In this document: piece after piece, positions 55,433 through 62,855 of the stretch
Layout of the letters: each line of letters starts with the position of its first letter
How positions within the stretch are numbered: the first letter of the stretch is position 1
Assembly (NCBI RefSeq): GCF_001422365.1
Contig: NZ_LMMT01000012.1
Location: 64,712-128,711, forward strand
Length of the DNA: 64,000 bases
Direction of reading: 5' to 3'
Source of the DNA: Pseudorhodoferax sp. Leaf265
GTDB lineage: Bacteria > Pseudomonadota > Gammaproteobacteria > Burkholderiales > Burkholderiaceae_C
Made by a program: the position numbers and the translations under genes
Notes under the pieces: generated by a model
Database searches by the model: none
What the model was told of the DNA's origin: nothing
Seen by the model: only the letters and a program-made list of their open reading frames with translations

Positions 55433-56113
55433 CTAGGGGTAGCGCGACAGGCCCTGCCGGTCCATCACCACCAGGTGGCCGTAGCCACGGCGGATCAGGC
55501 CCGCAGCCTCCAGCTCGGTCAGCGCCGTGTTCACGCGCTGGCGCGACACGCCGACCAGCCAGCCCAGCTCCTCCTGGTTGATGCGCAGCGTGGCGTCGGT
55601 GTTGGGATACAGCACCGGGTGGAACAGGCCGGAGATGCCGCGTGCCACGCGCGCCGTGGGCTCCAGCAGGCGGTCGAACTTCACCATCGCGATGAACTGC
55701 CCGAGCCGCTCGTTCAGGTGCGACAGCATGAAGTGGTTGAAGGGGATGCTGCGCTCCAGCAGCCAGCCGAAGGTCTTGCGTGGCAGGTGCACGGTCACGG
55801 TGGGGCGTGTGGCCACGATCTCGTACTTGCGCTCCTCCGGCTTGAGCAAGGAGCCTTCGCCGACCCAGCCGCCCGGCGCGACACCGGTGTACATGATCAG
55901 CTTGCCCTCCAGCGTCGTGTCCTGCACGCTGAGGAAGCCCTCCATCACGCCGATCCAACTGTCGGCGATTTCATCGCGCTGGCAGACATGGGAATGTGCG
56001 TCATGGCAGCGCATGGTCAGCGCCTCGAAGGCCACGCTGCGTTCGGCCTGCGTGAGCGCGCGCGGCCAGCTGCAGCGTTCGAAGAAGGCGGCGAGTTCGC
56101 CAGGTGTCGGCAT
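55433..56113 (-). CDS. Crp/Fnr-family transcriptional regulator
   Basis: A 226-residue regulator. The N-terminal cyclic-nucleotide-binding-type barrel holds ADSWIGVMEGFLSVQDTTLEGKLIMYTGVAPGGWVGEGSLLK, but lacks the Arg-Ser pair that binds cAMP in Crp and has no N-terminal Fnr cysteine cluster. The HTH is RINQEELGWLVGVSRQRVNTALTELEAAGLI. The effector is unknown. It follows the tannase-family gene by ~50 bases on the same strand and may share its transcript. Confidence 0.9.
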   Translation of the reverse strand: MPTPGELAAFFERCSWPRALTQAERSVAFEALTMRCHDAHSHVCQRDEIADSWIGVMEGFLSVQDTTLEGKLIMYTGVAPGGWVGEGSLLKPEERKYEIVATRPTVTVHLPRKTFGWLLERSIPFNHFMLSHLNERLGQFIAMVKFDRLLEPTARVARGISGLFHPVLYPNTDATLRINQEELGWLVGVSRQRVNTALTELEAAGLIRRGYGHLVVMDRQGLSRYP

Positions 56114-56163
56114 GGGACAGTGCGCATGCGGCGGTGCCGCGGGTGCGGCACCGCTGGCGCGCG

Positions 56164-57738
56164 TCAGGGCGCCGTGCAGGTGTAGTTGCTGGCCAGCGCC
56201 GCGGCCGCCGCGTTGTTGGCGGGCCCGGTGTAGCGCGGGTACTGCGGGTACTGGCACAGCGGGCGCGTGAGCTGCGTGGCGCCGGCCACGACCTTGCGTG
56301 CCGTGAGGGTCGCCGGCGCCGCGTTGTTGCTCACCCAGTTGTCCAGCGCGGCCAGCAGGTCGGTGTCGTCGGCGCCCGGGCCGCCCGCGCAGTGGTTCAC
56401 GCCGGGGGCGATGTAGTAGCGCGCGAACGCGTCCATCGCGGCCTGGCCGCCCACGGCGGCGGTGGCGGCCTGGTAGTAGGCCGTGGTGGCCTTGTGGCTC
56501 AGCGCCGCATCGTTGCCGCCATGCCAGAGGATCAGCTTGGCGTTGCTGTTCTTGAACGGCCGCAGGTCGGCGTTCGTGGCGTCGTTCAGTGCGGCGAGCG
56601 CGTAGACCGCGTTGAGGTTGGAATCCCAGGTGTAGGCCAGCGAATCCTGCGTGCGGTCGCGTGCCAGGTAGTTCTTGACGGTCGTGTCCTGGAACAGGTA
56701 TTGCAGCGCAAATTGCACGTTCGGCGTGCCGCTGACCCAGGTGGCCCAGGCGCCCGGGTCGTCCTCGTTGCCGGTGAGGGCCCAGCCCGCATTGGTGTAG
56801 GCGCCGCCAGCCCACGAGGCCGTGGCGGTCCACGACGACACGGCCGCCAGCTGTGCATCGGACAGGCAGGCATTGCCGGTGTCCGCGCCCCCCGCGCAGC
56901 GCAGCACGGCGGGGTCGAAGCTGCAGGCCTGCGGATTCGCCACCACGCCATCGACGATGCCGTCGCCGGCATCGCAGGCGTTGCGCACAGCTGCTGCCAG
57001 CGTCGCCACCTTGGCCGGGCTGAAGCCGCCGCCGGGTGCGGCCAATGCCTTGGCCGTGCGGTTGAACTGGCCCATGAAGCCGACCCAGTTGTAAGCCGGC
57101 GCGCGCGCGATGATGCCGTCGAACAGGTTGGGGTTGCGCTGGGCCGCCATCAGCGCCTCGCGCCCGCCGTTGGAGCAGCCTTCGAAGTAGGCGCGGTCGG
57201 GCTGCTTGCCGTAGGCGGCCTGCACCATCTCGCGGGCCGACGACAGCACGGTGGGCACCGACAGCGAGCCGAACAGGTTGGCGGCGTAGGTGTCGTTGAG
57301 CGCGAAGTCGGCCGACAGCACGTTGCCCTGGTGCCCGGAGTCGCTGTTGACCGTGGCGTAGCCCTGCGTCAGTGCGTTGAGGTTGGGGCCGGACAGATCG
57401 GGGATGGCGCCGTTGTAGCCGCCGCCACCGCCGTAGTAGAGCTTGCCGTTCCACTGCTGCGGCAGGCGCAGTTCCAGGTTGAGCTGCGGCGCGATGGTCG
57501 CGTTGACCTTGCAGTACAGCGGGGCCGTGGCGCTGGCGGCCACCGTGGCGGCCGTGCTCACCGTGGCGCCTGCGAGCGTCTTGCCGGCCAGGGCCGCGCA
57601 CGCCTGCTCGGCCGTGGCCGACGCGTTGCCCGCGCCGTTGTCACCGTGGTCGTCGCTGCCGCCGCAGCCCAGCAAGGCGCCGGCGGCCAGGACGGTGAGC
57701 GTGAACCGGGAAAAAGGCAATCCTGCATGGCACTGCAT
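56164..57738 (-). CDS. Tannase/feruloyl esterase-family lipoprotein
   Basis: A 524-residue exported esterase. The ATG (57738) follows a strong GAGGAGA site, and the frame stays open 17 codons upstream. The signal ends in L-L-G-C (Cys25), so it is a lipoprotein. The catalytic set is visible: nucleophile serine in FEGCSNGGREAL near residue 200, Asp in LILWHGGNDAAL and His in GVNHCAGGPGADD, which has the conserved paired cysteines of this family. It would hydrolyse aromatic esters such as gallate, ferulate or PET-like MHET. The GAF-HTH gene upstream may control it. Confidence 0.9.
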   Translation of the reverse strand: MQCHAGLPFSRFTLTVLAAGALLGCGGSDDHGDNGAGNASATAEQACAALAGKTLAGATVSTAATVAASATAPLYCKVNATIAPQLNLELRLPQQWNGKLYYGGGGGYNGAIPDLSGPNLNALTQGYATVNSDSGHQGNVLSADFALNDTYAANLFGSLSVPTVLSSAREMVQAAYGKQPDRAYFEGCSNGGREALMAAQRNPNLFDGIIARAPAYNWVGFMGQFNRTAKALAAPGGGFSPAKVATLAAAVRNACDAGDGIVDGVVANPQACSFDPAVLRCAGGADTGNACLSDAQLAAVSSWTATASWAGGAYTNAGWALTGNEDDPGAWATWVSGTPNVQFALQYLFQDTTVKNYLARDRTQDSLAYTWDSNLNAVYALAALNDATNADLRPFKNSNAKLILWHGGNDAALSHKATTAYYQAATAAVGGQAAMDAFARYYIAPGVNHCAGGPGADDTDLLAALDNWVSNNAAPATLTARKVVAGATQLTRPLCQYPQYPRYTGPANNAAAAALASNYTCTAP

Positions 57739-57831
57739 CGCGTCTCCTCTCGTTGGTTGAACTGACGCGGTCAGTGTGTCACGCAGCACCTGGCCTGAAT
57801 GTCAGCGCAGGAACAATTGGGGCGCGCAATC

Positions 57832-57865
57832 CTGGGGGTTTTCCCCAGACCGGCAGCGGGCCGGT
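57832..57865 (-). terminator. Double hairpin after the GAF-HTH gene
   Basis: CTGGGG-GTTTT-CCCCAG and ACCGGC-AGCGG-GCCGGT lie back to back, touching the GAF-HTH stop codon. Read leftward they could end that transcript before the tannase gene, though no T-tract follows. Confidence 0.45.
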
Positions 57866-58578
57866 CAGCCGCCGCCTTCGGCCCTGGCCTTGCGCAGCCG
57901 GTAGCCGAACTGGCGCAGTGTGAGCCCCAGGGCCTCGGCGGCGCGCGCCTGCCGGTTGCCGTGCAGCGCGAGCACGCGCTCGAGCTCCTGCAGGGTGTGC
58001 GAATGGGCCGGCAGGTAGGGGCGCACCAGCGGGCGCGGCACGCGCAGGCGCAGGCGCTGCCCTGCCAGCGCGGCCAGCAGGCGCAGCAGATCCAGGTCGT
58101 CGTCCAGCGTGCGGTCGGGCAGGCGGCTGCGGTGGCAGCTCAGCACACCCACGGTGCGCGCTTCGACCTGGATCGGCAGCGCAAGGAAGGCCTGGCCCTC
58201 GTCGGGCAGGTGGTCGCGTGCCACGCTGCGCGCCAGGAAGCGCGGCTCCGCATCGATGTCCTGCACCAGCACGGCCTGGCCGCTGGCCAGCACCAGGCCG
58301 GTGACGCCTTCGCCCAGGGCATAGACGCCGCGCGCGATCTCCGCGTCCGTGAGGCCGTGGGCCAGGTGGATGCGGGCCTGCGTGTCGCCCGGCATCACCA
58401 GCACGATGCGCCCGCGCTCCAGGCCCAGCAAGGCATCCATCTCGGCCAGCATGGCGCGCAGCAGCGGATCGGGCGTGCCGGCGTCGCCCAGCAGCTGCAC
58501 CAGCAGGCCGAGCAGTTGCAGTTCCTGCGTGCGCCACTGCGCACCGGTGCGGGGCGGAAAGGGGGACGACGTCGCCAT
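57865..58578 (-). CDS. GAF-domain regulator with Fis-type HTH (NifA-like, no AAA+ domain)
   Basis: A 237-residue protein. Residues ~20-165 are a GAF domain (PLLRAMLAEMDALLGLERGRIVLVMPG, GEGVTGLVLASGQAVLVQDID, FLALPIQVEARTVGVLSCHR). Residues ~190-232 are a Fis-type HTH (LERVLALHGNRQARAAEALGLTLRQFGYRLRKA) like the C-terminus of NifA/VnfA activators. The ~240-residue sigma-54 AAA+ ATPase that normally separates these is absent, with no sign of a frameshift. It cannot activate sigma-54 in the usual way. It is upstream of the tannase-family gene and divergent from the SDR gene, and may regulate either. Confidence 0.82.
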   Translation of the reverse strand: MATSSPFPPRTGAQWRTQELQLLGLLVQLLGDAGTPDPLLRAMLAEMDALLGLERGRIVLVMPGDTQARIHLAHGLTDAEIARGVYALGEGVTGLVLASGQAVLVQDIDAEPRFLARSVARDHLPDEGQAFLALPIQVEARTVGVLSCHRSRLPDRTLDDDLDLLRLLAALAGQRLRLRVPRPLVRPYLPAHSHTLQELERVLALHGNRQARAAEALGLTLRQFGYRLRKARAEGGG

Positions 58579-58659
58579 GGTTAGCGGTGTGTGCAATTCG
58601 CGTGCCGCGATGGCGGTGCGTGCCGGACTGTTTTGTAACCGCGGTGCGCGTTCGTGTGA

Positions 58660-58688
58660 TTGACTGTTTGTCTGACAATAAGATATGG
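58660..58688 (+). promoter_or_regulatory. SDR promoter with embedded GntR-type operator
   Basis: TTGACT (58660-58665) and ATATGG (58683-58688) form a -35/-10 pair spaced 17 bases. Between them lies TTGTC-T-GACAA (58668-58678), a perfect 5-1-5 palindrome of the kind bound by FadR-group GntR proteins. A repressor there would block RNA polymerase. The GntR gene at 62045 is the obvious candidate. Confidence 0.6.
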
Positions 58689-58720
58689 TCGAGCGAACCA
58701 ACACAGCGGGAGGCATGCGG

Positions 58721-59455
58721 ATGGATGAACTCGATTTTTCAGGCAAGACCGTGCTCGTGGTCGGCGGCTCCAGCGGCATCGGCAACGGCATCGCCCAGGC
58801 GTTCCGGGCCAAGGGCGCCACGGTGCACGTGGCCGGCACGCGCGCCAGCGCGGCCGACTACGCCGACTCGCCCGACTCGCAGCTGAACGGCCTGCACTAC
58901 CACCGCATCGACGCGGGCAGCACCGAGTCCATCGAATCCTTCGCGCCGCCGTTCGACCGGCTCGACGTGCTGGTGCTGTCGCAGGGCCAGGTGCTCTACA
59001 AGCGCCAGGAGTTCAAGACGCCGGCCTTCAAGCAGGTGGTGGACGTGAACATGACCAGCCTCATGACCTTCGCCGAGAAGTTCCACGCCATGCTCAAGGC
59101 CAGCCAGGGCTCCATCATCACGATCAGCTCGACGGCGGCCTTCCACGCCGTGCGCGGCAACCCGGCCTATGCGGCATCGAAGGCCGGCGCCTTCGGCCTC
59201 ACGCGCACGCTGGGCGACGCCTGGGCGCGCGACGGCATCCGCGTCAATGGCATCGCACCGGGCTTCGTGGCCACCAAGATGACGCGCGTGACCACCGACC
59301 ACCCGCAGCGCAAGGAGACGGCCATGGAGCGCATCCCGCTGGGCCGCTTCGGCACGCCCACCGACATGGCCGGCGTCGCGCTGTTCCTGGCCTCGCCGCT
59401 GGCGGCCTACGTGATCGGCCAGACGATTCCCGTCGATGGCGGCCTGACGTTGTGA
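58721..59455 (+). CDS. Short-chain dehydrogenase/reductase
   Basis: A 244-residue Rossmann-fold oxidoreductase. The NAD(P) loop is VVGGSSGIGNGIA, the catalytic set is Ser in ISSTAAF and YAASKAGAF with the YxxxK pair, and a PGFVATKMT segment follows. It matches the FabG-like class that acts on hydroxyacyl or keto compounds. The ATG at 58721 sits eight bases after GGGAGG; an earlier ATG (58685) would lie inside the -10 element. It leads an acyl-CoA catabolic block, separated from the next gene by a 207-base repeat-like stretch. Confidence 0.92.
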   Translation: MDELDFSGKTVLVVGGSSGIGNGIAQAFRAKGATVHVAGTRASAADYADSPDSQLNGLHYHRIDAGSTESIESFAPPFDRLDVLVLSQGQVLYKRQEFKTPAFKQVVDVNMTSLMTFAEKFHAMLKASQGSIITISSTAAFHAVRGNPAYAASKAGAFGLTRTLGDAWARDGIRVNGIAPGFVATKMTRVTTDHPQRKETAMERIPLGRFGTPTDMAGVALFLASPLAAYVIGQTIPVDGGLTL

Positions 59456-59570
59456 AACCACCCCGTCTGGACTTCTCGCTGCGTGTAGAAGTCCCATCCC
59501 CCTCCAGGGGCGCCGCCAGCGCCCGGGCAGAGCCCGTTGCGCGGCGGCTGTTGGCATGGCCTGCTCCGCG
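59456..59570. repeat. Probable intergenic dispersed repeat
   Basis: The sequence after the SDR stop (AACCACCCCGTCTGGACTTC, then CCCTCCAGGGGCGCCGCCAG, then CGGGCAGAGCCCGTTGCG) resembles the interspersed GC-rich units common between Comamonadaceae genes. CCCTCCAGGGG and CGGGCAGAGCCCG are small inverted repeats inside it. Only one copy is seen in this window, so this is inference. The rest of the gap to 59662 holds no recognised element except the ribosome-site region. Confidence 0.4.
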
Positions 59571-59662
59571 GCCCCTCGAACCGCTGCTTGCGAGCCGGCT
59601 TTGTGCTCTGCGAGTGACGCTTCACTGATCCATCTGTTTCACCTTGCATTGAAAGGCCAGCC

Positions 59663-60937
59663 ATGTCCTGGGACTTCGAAACCGATCCTGAATTCCAAAC
59701 GCAGCTCGACTGGGTCGAGCGCTTCGTCGACGAGGAGGTCGAGCCGCTCGAACACGTGCTGGGCAGCCCCTGGGACATCCACGACCCGCGCTTCGCCACG
59801 CTGGTGCGCCCGCTGCAGGCGCAGGTCAAGGCGCGCAAGCTCTGGGCCTGCCACCTCGCGCCGCACCAGGGCGGCCAGGGCTACGGGCAGATGAAGCTGG
59901 CGCTGCTCAACGAGATCCTGGGCCGCGCCCACTTCGCGCCCATCGTCTTCGGCTGCCAGGCGCCGGACACCGGCAACTCGGAGATCCTGTCGCACTACGG
60001 CAGCGAGGCGCAGAAGAAGAAGTACCTGGAGCCGCTCTTGGCCAACCAGATCGTCTCGTGCTTCGCGATGACCGAGCCGCAAGGCGGCGCCGACCCCAAG
60101 GTGTTCAAGACGCGCGCGGTGCAGGACGGCGGCGACTGGGTCATCACGGGCGAGAAGTGGTTCGCCTCCAACGCGCGCTACGCCGAGTTCTTCATCGTGA
60201 TGGTGGTGACCGACCCCGACGCGCCGCCGTACCAGCAGATGTCGATGTTCATCGTGCCCAAGGACGCGCCGGGCCTGACCATCCAGCGCAACGTGGGCCT
60301 GGCCGACGAGCCCGTGCCCACGCACGGCTACCTGCAATTCGACGGCGTGCGCGTGCCGGCTTCCGACATGCTGGGCCAGCCCGGCGAGGCCTTCGCCGTG
60401 GCGCAGACGCGCCTGGGCGGCGGGCGCATCCACCACGCCATGCGCACCATCGGCCAGGCGAAGAAAGCCTTCGACCAGCTCTGCGAGCGCGCGCTGTCGC
60501 GCACGACCCAGGGCGAGCTGCTGGCAGACAAGCAGATGGTGCAGGAGAAGATCGCCGACTCCTGGTGCCAGCTGGAGCAGTTCCGCCTGCTGGTGCTGCG
60601 CACGGCCTGGCGCATCGACAAGTACAAGGACTACATGAAAGTGCGCAGGGACATCTCGGCGGTGAAGGCGCTGATGCCCAAGGTGCTGCACGACATCGCC
60701 GAGCGTGCGCTGCACATCCATGGCTCGCTGGGCGCTTCGCTCGAGATGCCCTACACCGACCAACTGGTGCTCTCGTACCACATGGGTCTGGCGGACGGCC
60801 CCACCGAGGTGCACAAGGTCACCGTGGCCAGGCAGGTGCTGCGCGAGTACCAGGCCTGCCCCGACCTGTTCCCGGCCTACCACCGGCCGCGTGCCAAGGC
60901 GGCTGCCGAGGCCAAGTACCGGCATCTGCTCGGCTGA
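59663..60937 (+). CDS. Acyl-CoA dehydrogenase
   Basis: A 424-residue flavoprotein that makes the alpha-beta double bond in an acyl-CoA. FAD-binding and catalytic landmarks are CFAMTEPQGGADPKVFKT, WVITGEKWFASNARYAEFFIVMV, GGGRIHHAMRTIGQAK and the late EMPYTDQLVLSYHMGLADGPTEVHKVTVARQVL, where the catalytic base and C-terminal helix lie. It fits the ACAD10/11-like subgroup, found with a phosphotransferase-fold gene as here (2 bases after its stop), which may handle 4-hydroxyacyl-CoA or branched acids. Confidence 0.95.
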   Translation: MSWDFETDPEFQTQLDWVERFVDEEVEPLEHVLGSPWDIHDPRFATLVRPLQAQVKARKLWACHLAPHQGGQGYGQMKLALLNEILGRAHFAPIVFGCQAPDTGNSEILSHYGSEAQKKKYLEPLLANQIVSCFAMTEPQGGADPKVFKTRAVQDGGDWVITGEKWFASNARYAEFFIVMVVTDPDAPPYQQMSMFIVPKDAPGLTIQRNVGLADEPVPTHGYLQFDGVRVPASDMLGQPGEAFAVAQTRLGGGRIHHAMRTIGQAKKAFDQLCERALSRTTQGELLADKQMVQEKIADSWCQLEQFRLLVLRTAWRIDKYKDYMKVRRDISAVKALMPKVLHDIAERALHIHGSLGASLEMPYTDQLVLSYHMGLADGPTEVHKVTVARQVLREYQACPDLFPAYHRPRAKAAAEAKYRHLLG

Positions 60938-60939
60938 CG

Positions 60940-62001
60940 ATGGTGCAAGCTGTGGTGCAGCCCTGGGCCGAACTGGTCGACCTCGGCCGGCTGGCCGCGT
61001 GGATGGACGACCAGGGTCTGGGCAGCGGCCCGATCACGCAGGCGCAGCCGCTCACGGGCGGCACGCAGAGCGTGCTGCTGCGCTTCACACGCAGTGGCCG
61101 CGACTACGTGCTGCGCCGCCCGCCGGCGCACCCACGTGCCGACGGCAACAAGACCATGCAGCGCGAGGCCCAGGTGCTGGCCGCGCTGGCCGGCAGCCGC
61201 GTGCCGCACCCCGCGCTGATCGCGGCCTGCGCCGATCCGCAGGTGCTGGGCGCGGCCTTCTACCTCATGGAGCCCGTGGCGGGCTTCAACGCGTCCGTGG
61301 CCCTGCCGCCGTTGCACGCCGCCGATGCCACGTTGCGCCACCGCATGGGCCTGTCCATGGTCGACGCGCTGATCGAGCTGGGCGAGGTCGACCATGTGGC
61401 GGCCGGCCTGGCGGGCCTGGGCAAGACCGAGGGCTTCCTCGAACGCCAGGTGCCGCGCTGGCGTGCCCAGCTGGAGAGCTACCACGACTACGCCGGCTGG
61501 CCTGGCCCGGCGGAGATCCCGGGCATCGCCGCGGTGGCCGACTGGCTGGAGCAGCATCGCCCCCGCAGCTTTCGCCCCGGCATCCTGCACGGTGACTTCC
61601 ACCTGGCCAATGTGCTGTTCGCGCCCGACAGCGGCGAGGTGGCTGCCATCGTCGACTGGGAACTCGTCACCATCGGCGACCCGCTGCTCGACCTGGGCTG
61701 GCTGCTGGCCACCTGGCCCGAGCCCGGTGCTGAGCCCGAACCGCTGTTCCGCACCCAGCCTTGGCAGGGCTTCGCCACGGCCGGGGAGCTGGTGGCGCGC
61801 TACGCCGCACATGGCAGGCGCAGCGTGGAGCACATCCTCTGGTACGAGGTGCTGGCCTGCTACAAGCTCGGCCTGATCCTGGAGGGCACCTACGCGCGCG
61901 CCTGCGCCGGCAAGGCCAGCGTTGAGGCCGGGGCACTGTTGCATGCCCACACGCTGCTGCTGTTCAGGCGCGCATTGCGGCGGCTGGAGCGGCAAGGCTG
62001 A
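60940..62001 (+). CDS. Phosphotransferase-family protein (APH fold, ACAD10/11 N-terminal type)
   Basis: A 353-residue kinase-like protein. QPLTGGTQSVLLRFTRSGRDYVLRRPP near residue 30 binds nucleotide phosphates, LHGDFHLANVLF is the Brenner catalytic loop with its Asp, and AIVDWELVTIGDPLLDLGWLL is the metal-binding DFG-like segment. In eukaryotes this domain is fused to acyl-CoA dehydrogenases ACAD10/11 and phosphorylates 4-hydroxyacyl-CoA; the adjacency here suggests the same role. ATG 60940 starts two bases after the dehydrogenase stop, so the genes are coupled. Confidence 0.92.
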   Translation: MVQAVVQPWAELVDLGRLAAWMDDQGLGSGPITQAQPLTGGTQSVLLRFTRSGRDYVLRRPPAHPRADGNKTMQREAQVLAALAGSRVPHPALIAACADPQVLGAAFYLMEPVAGFNASVALPPLHAADATLRHRMGLSMVDALIELGEVDHVAAGLAGLGKTEGFLERQVPRWRAQLESYHDYAGWPGPAEIPGIAAVADWLEQHRPRSFRPGILHGDFHLANVLFAPDSGEVAAIVDWELVTIGDPLLDLGWLLATWPEPGAEPEPLFRTQPWQGFATAGELVARYAAHGRRSVEHILWYEVLACYKLGLILEGTYARACAGKASVEAGALLHAHTLLLFRRALRRLERQG

Positions 62002-62044
62002 GCTTGGCGACAATCGCCCGGTTTTGACAGAAGCGGAGAGCGGC

Positions 62045-62854
62045 ATGGCGGAAGGTGGCACGGCACAGCAGGCAACGGACGGCGGACCGGCGTTCGCGTT
62101 CGACAAGCTCAAGCGCGTGCCGTCCTACCGCATGCTGGCCGAGGCCGTCACGCAGCAGGTCCTGGACGGCCGGTTGCGCGCAGGCGACCCGTTGCCCACC
62201 GAGGCCCAGCTGTGCGAGACCTTCGGCGTCAACCGCTCCACCGTGCGCGAGGCCGTGCGTGTGCTGGAGGAAGCCAGCCTGCTGCGGCGCGAGACCAGCC
62301 GGCGCTTCGTCATCAGCCATCCGTCCAACGCCGACCTGGGTGTGCAGTTCGAGCGCATGGTGCAGCTGCAGGAGATCAGCTTCCAGGAGTTGTGGGAGAC
62401 GGTGCGCGCGGTCGGCCCGGCCATGGCGCGGCTGGCCGCCGAGCGCGCGACCGGTGCACAACTGGATGCGCTCGAAGTTCACCTGGCGCTGTTGCAGCAG
62501 GCGGTCGAGACGCGTGCTTCGCTGGTCGAGCCCAACATCGTGTTCGACGACATGGTGGCGCGCATGAGCGGCAACCGCGCGCTGCTGCTGGCGCACGAGA
62601 CCATGTGGCGGCAGATGTACCCGCGCTACCAGGCAGCCGTGTTCGACCATGTGCCCGCGGCCAGCAAACGCATGCTGGAATCGCGCCGCGCCCTGCTGGC
62701 CGCGCTGCGCCGGCGCGATGCGGACGAGGCCGAGCAGTGCACGATCCGGCACATCGTGGATTTCCGGCGCGGGTACGAACTCGCGCAGAAGCAGATCGCC
62801 GGGCCGGATGCTGCGGCTGTCGCGCGGCCCAAGGTGGCCCGCAAGAAGACCTGA
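62045..62854 (+). CDS. GntR-family regulator, FadR/FCD subgroup
   Basis: A 269-residue repressor. The N-terminal winged helix is GDPLPTEAQLCETFGVNRSTVREAVRVLEEASLLRRE. The helical FCD ligand domain contains the metal-binding pattern Asp-...-His-...-His (VFDDMVARM, RHIVDFRRGYE). It begins 43 bases after the phosphotransferase stop. Its likely target is the TTGTCTGACAA site in the SDR promoter, about 3.4 kb upstream, which would switch on the whole block when an acid or acyl-CoA is present. Confidence 0.92.
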   Translation: MAEGGTAQQATDGGPAFAFDKLKRVPSYRMLAEAVTQQVLDGRLRAGDPLPTEAQLCETFGVNRSTVREAVRVLEEASLLRRETSRRFVISHPSNADLGVQFERMVQLQEISFQELWETVRAVGPAMARLAAERATGAQLDALEVHLALLQQAVETRASLVEPNIVFDDMVARMSGNRALLLAHETMWRQMYPRYQAAVFDHVPAASKRMLESRRALLAALRRRDADEAEQCTIRHIVDFRRGYELAQKQIAGPDAAAVARPKVARKKT

Positions 62855-62855
62855 T

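Noticed and set aside
58685-58720. An earlier ATG for the SDR gene at 58685
   Set aside because: It would lie within the proposed -10 element and lacks a ribosome site, while 58721 has GGGAGG at eight bases.
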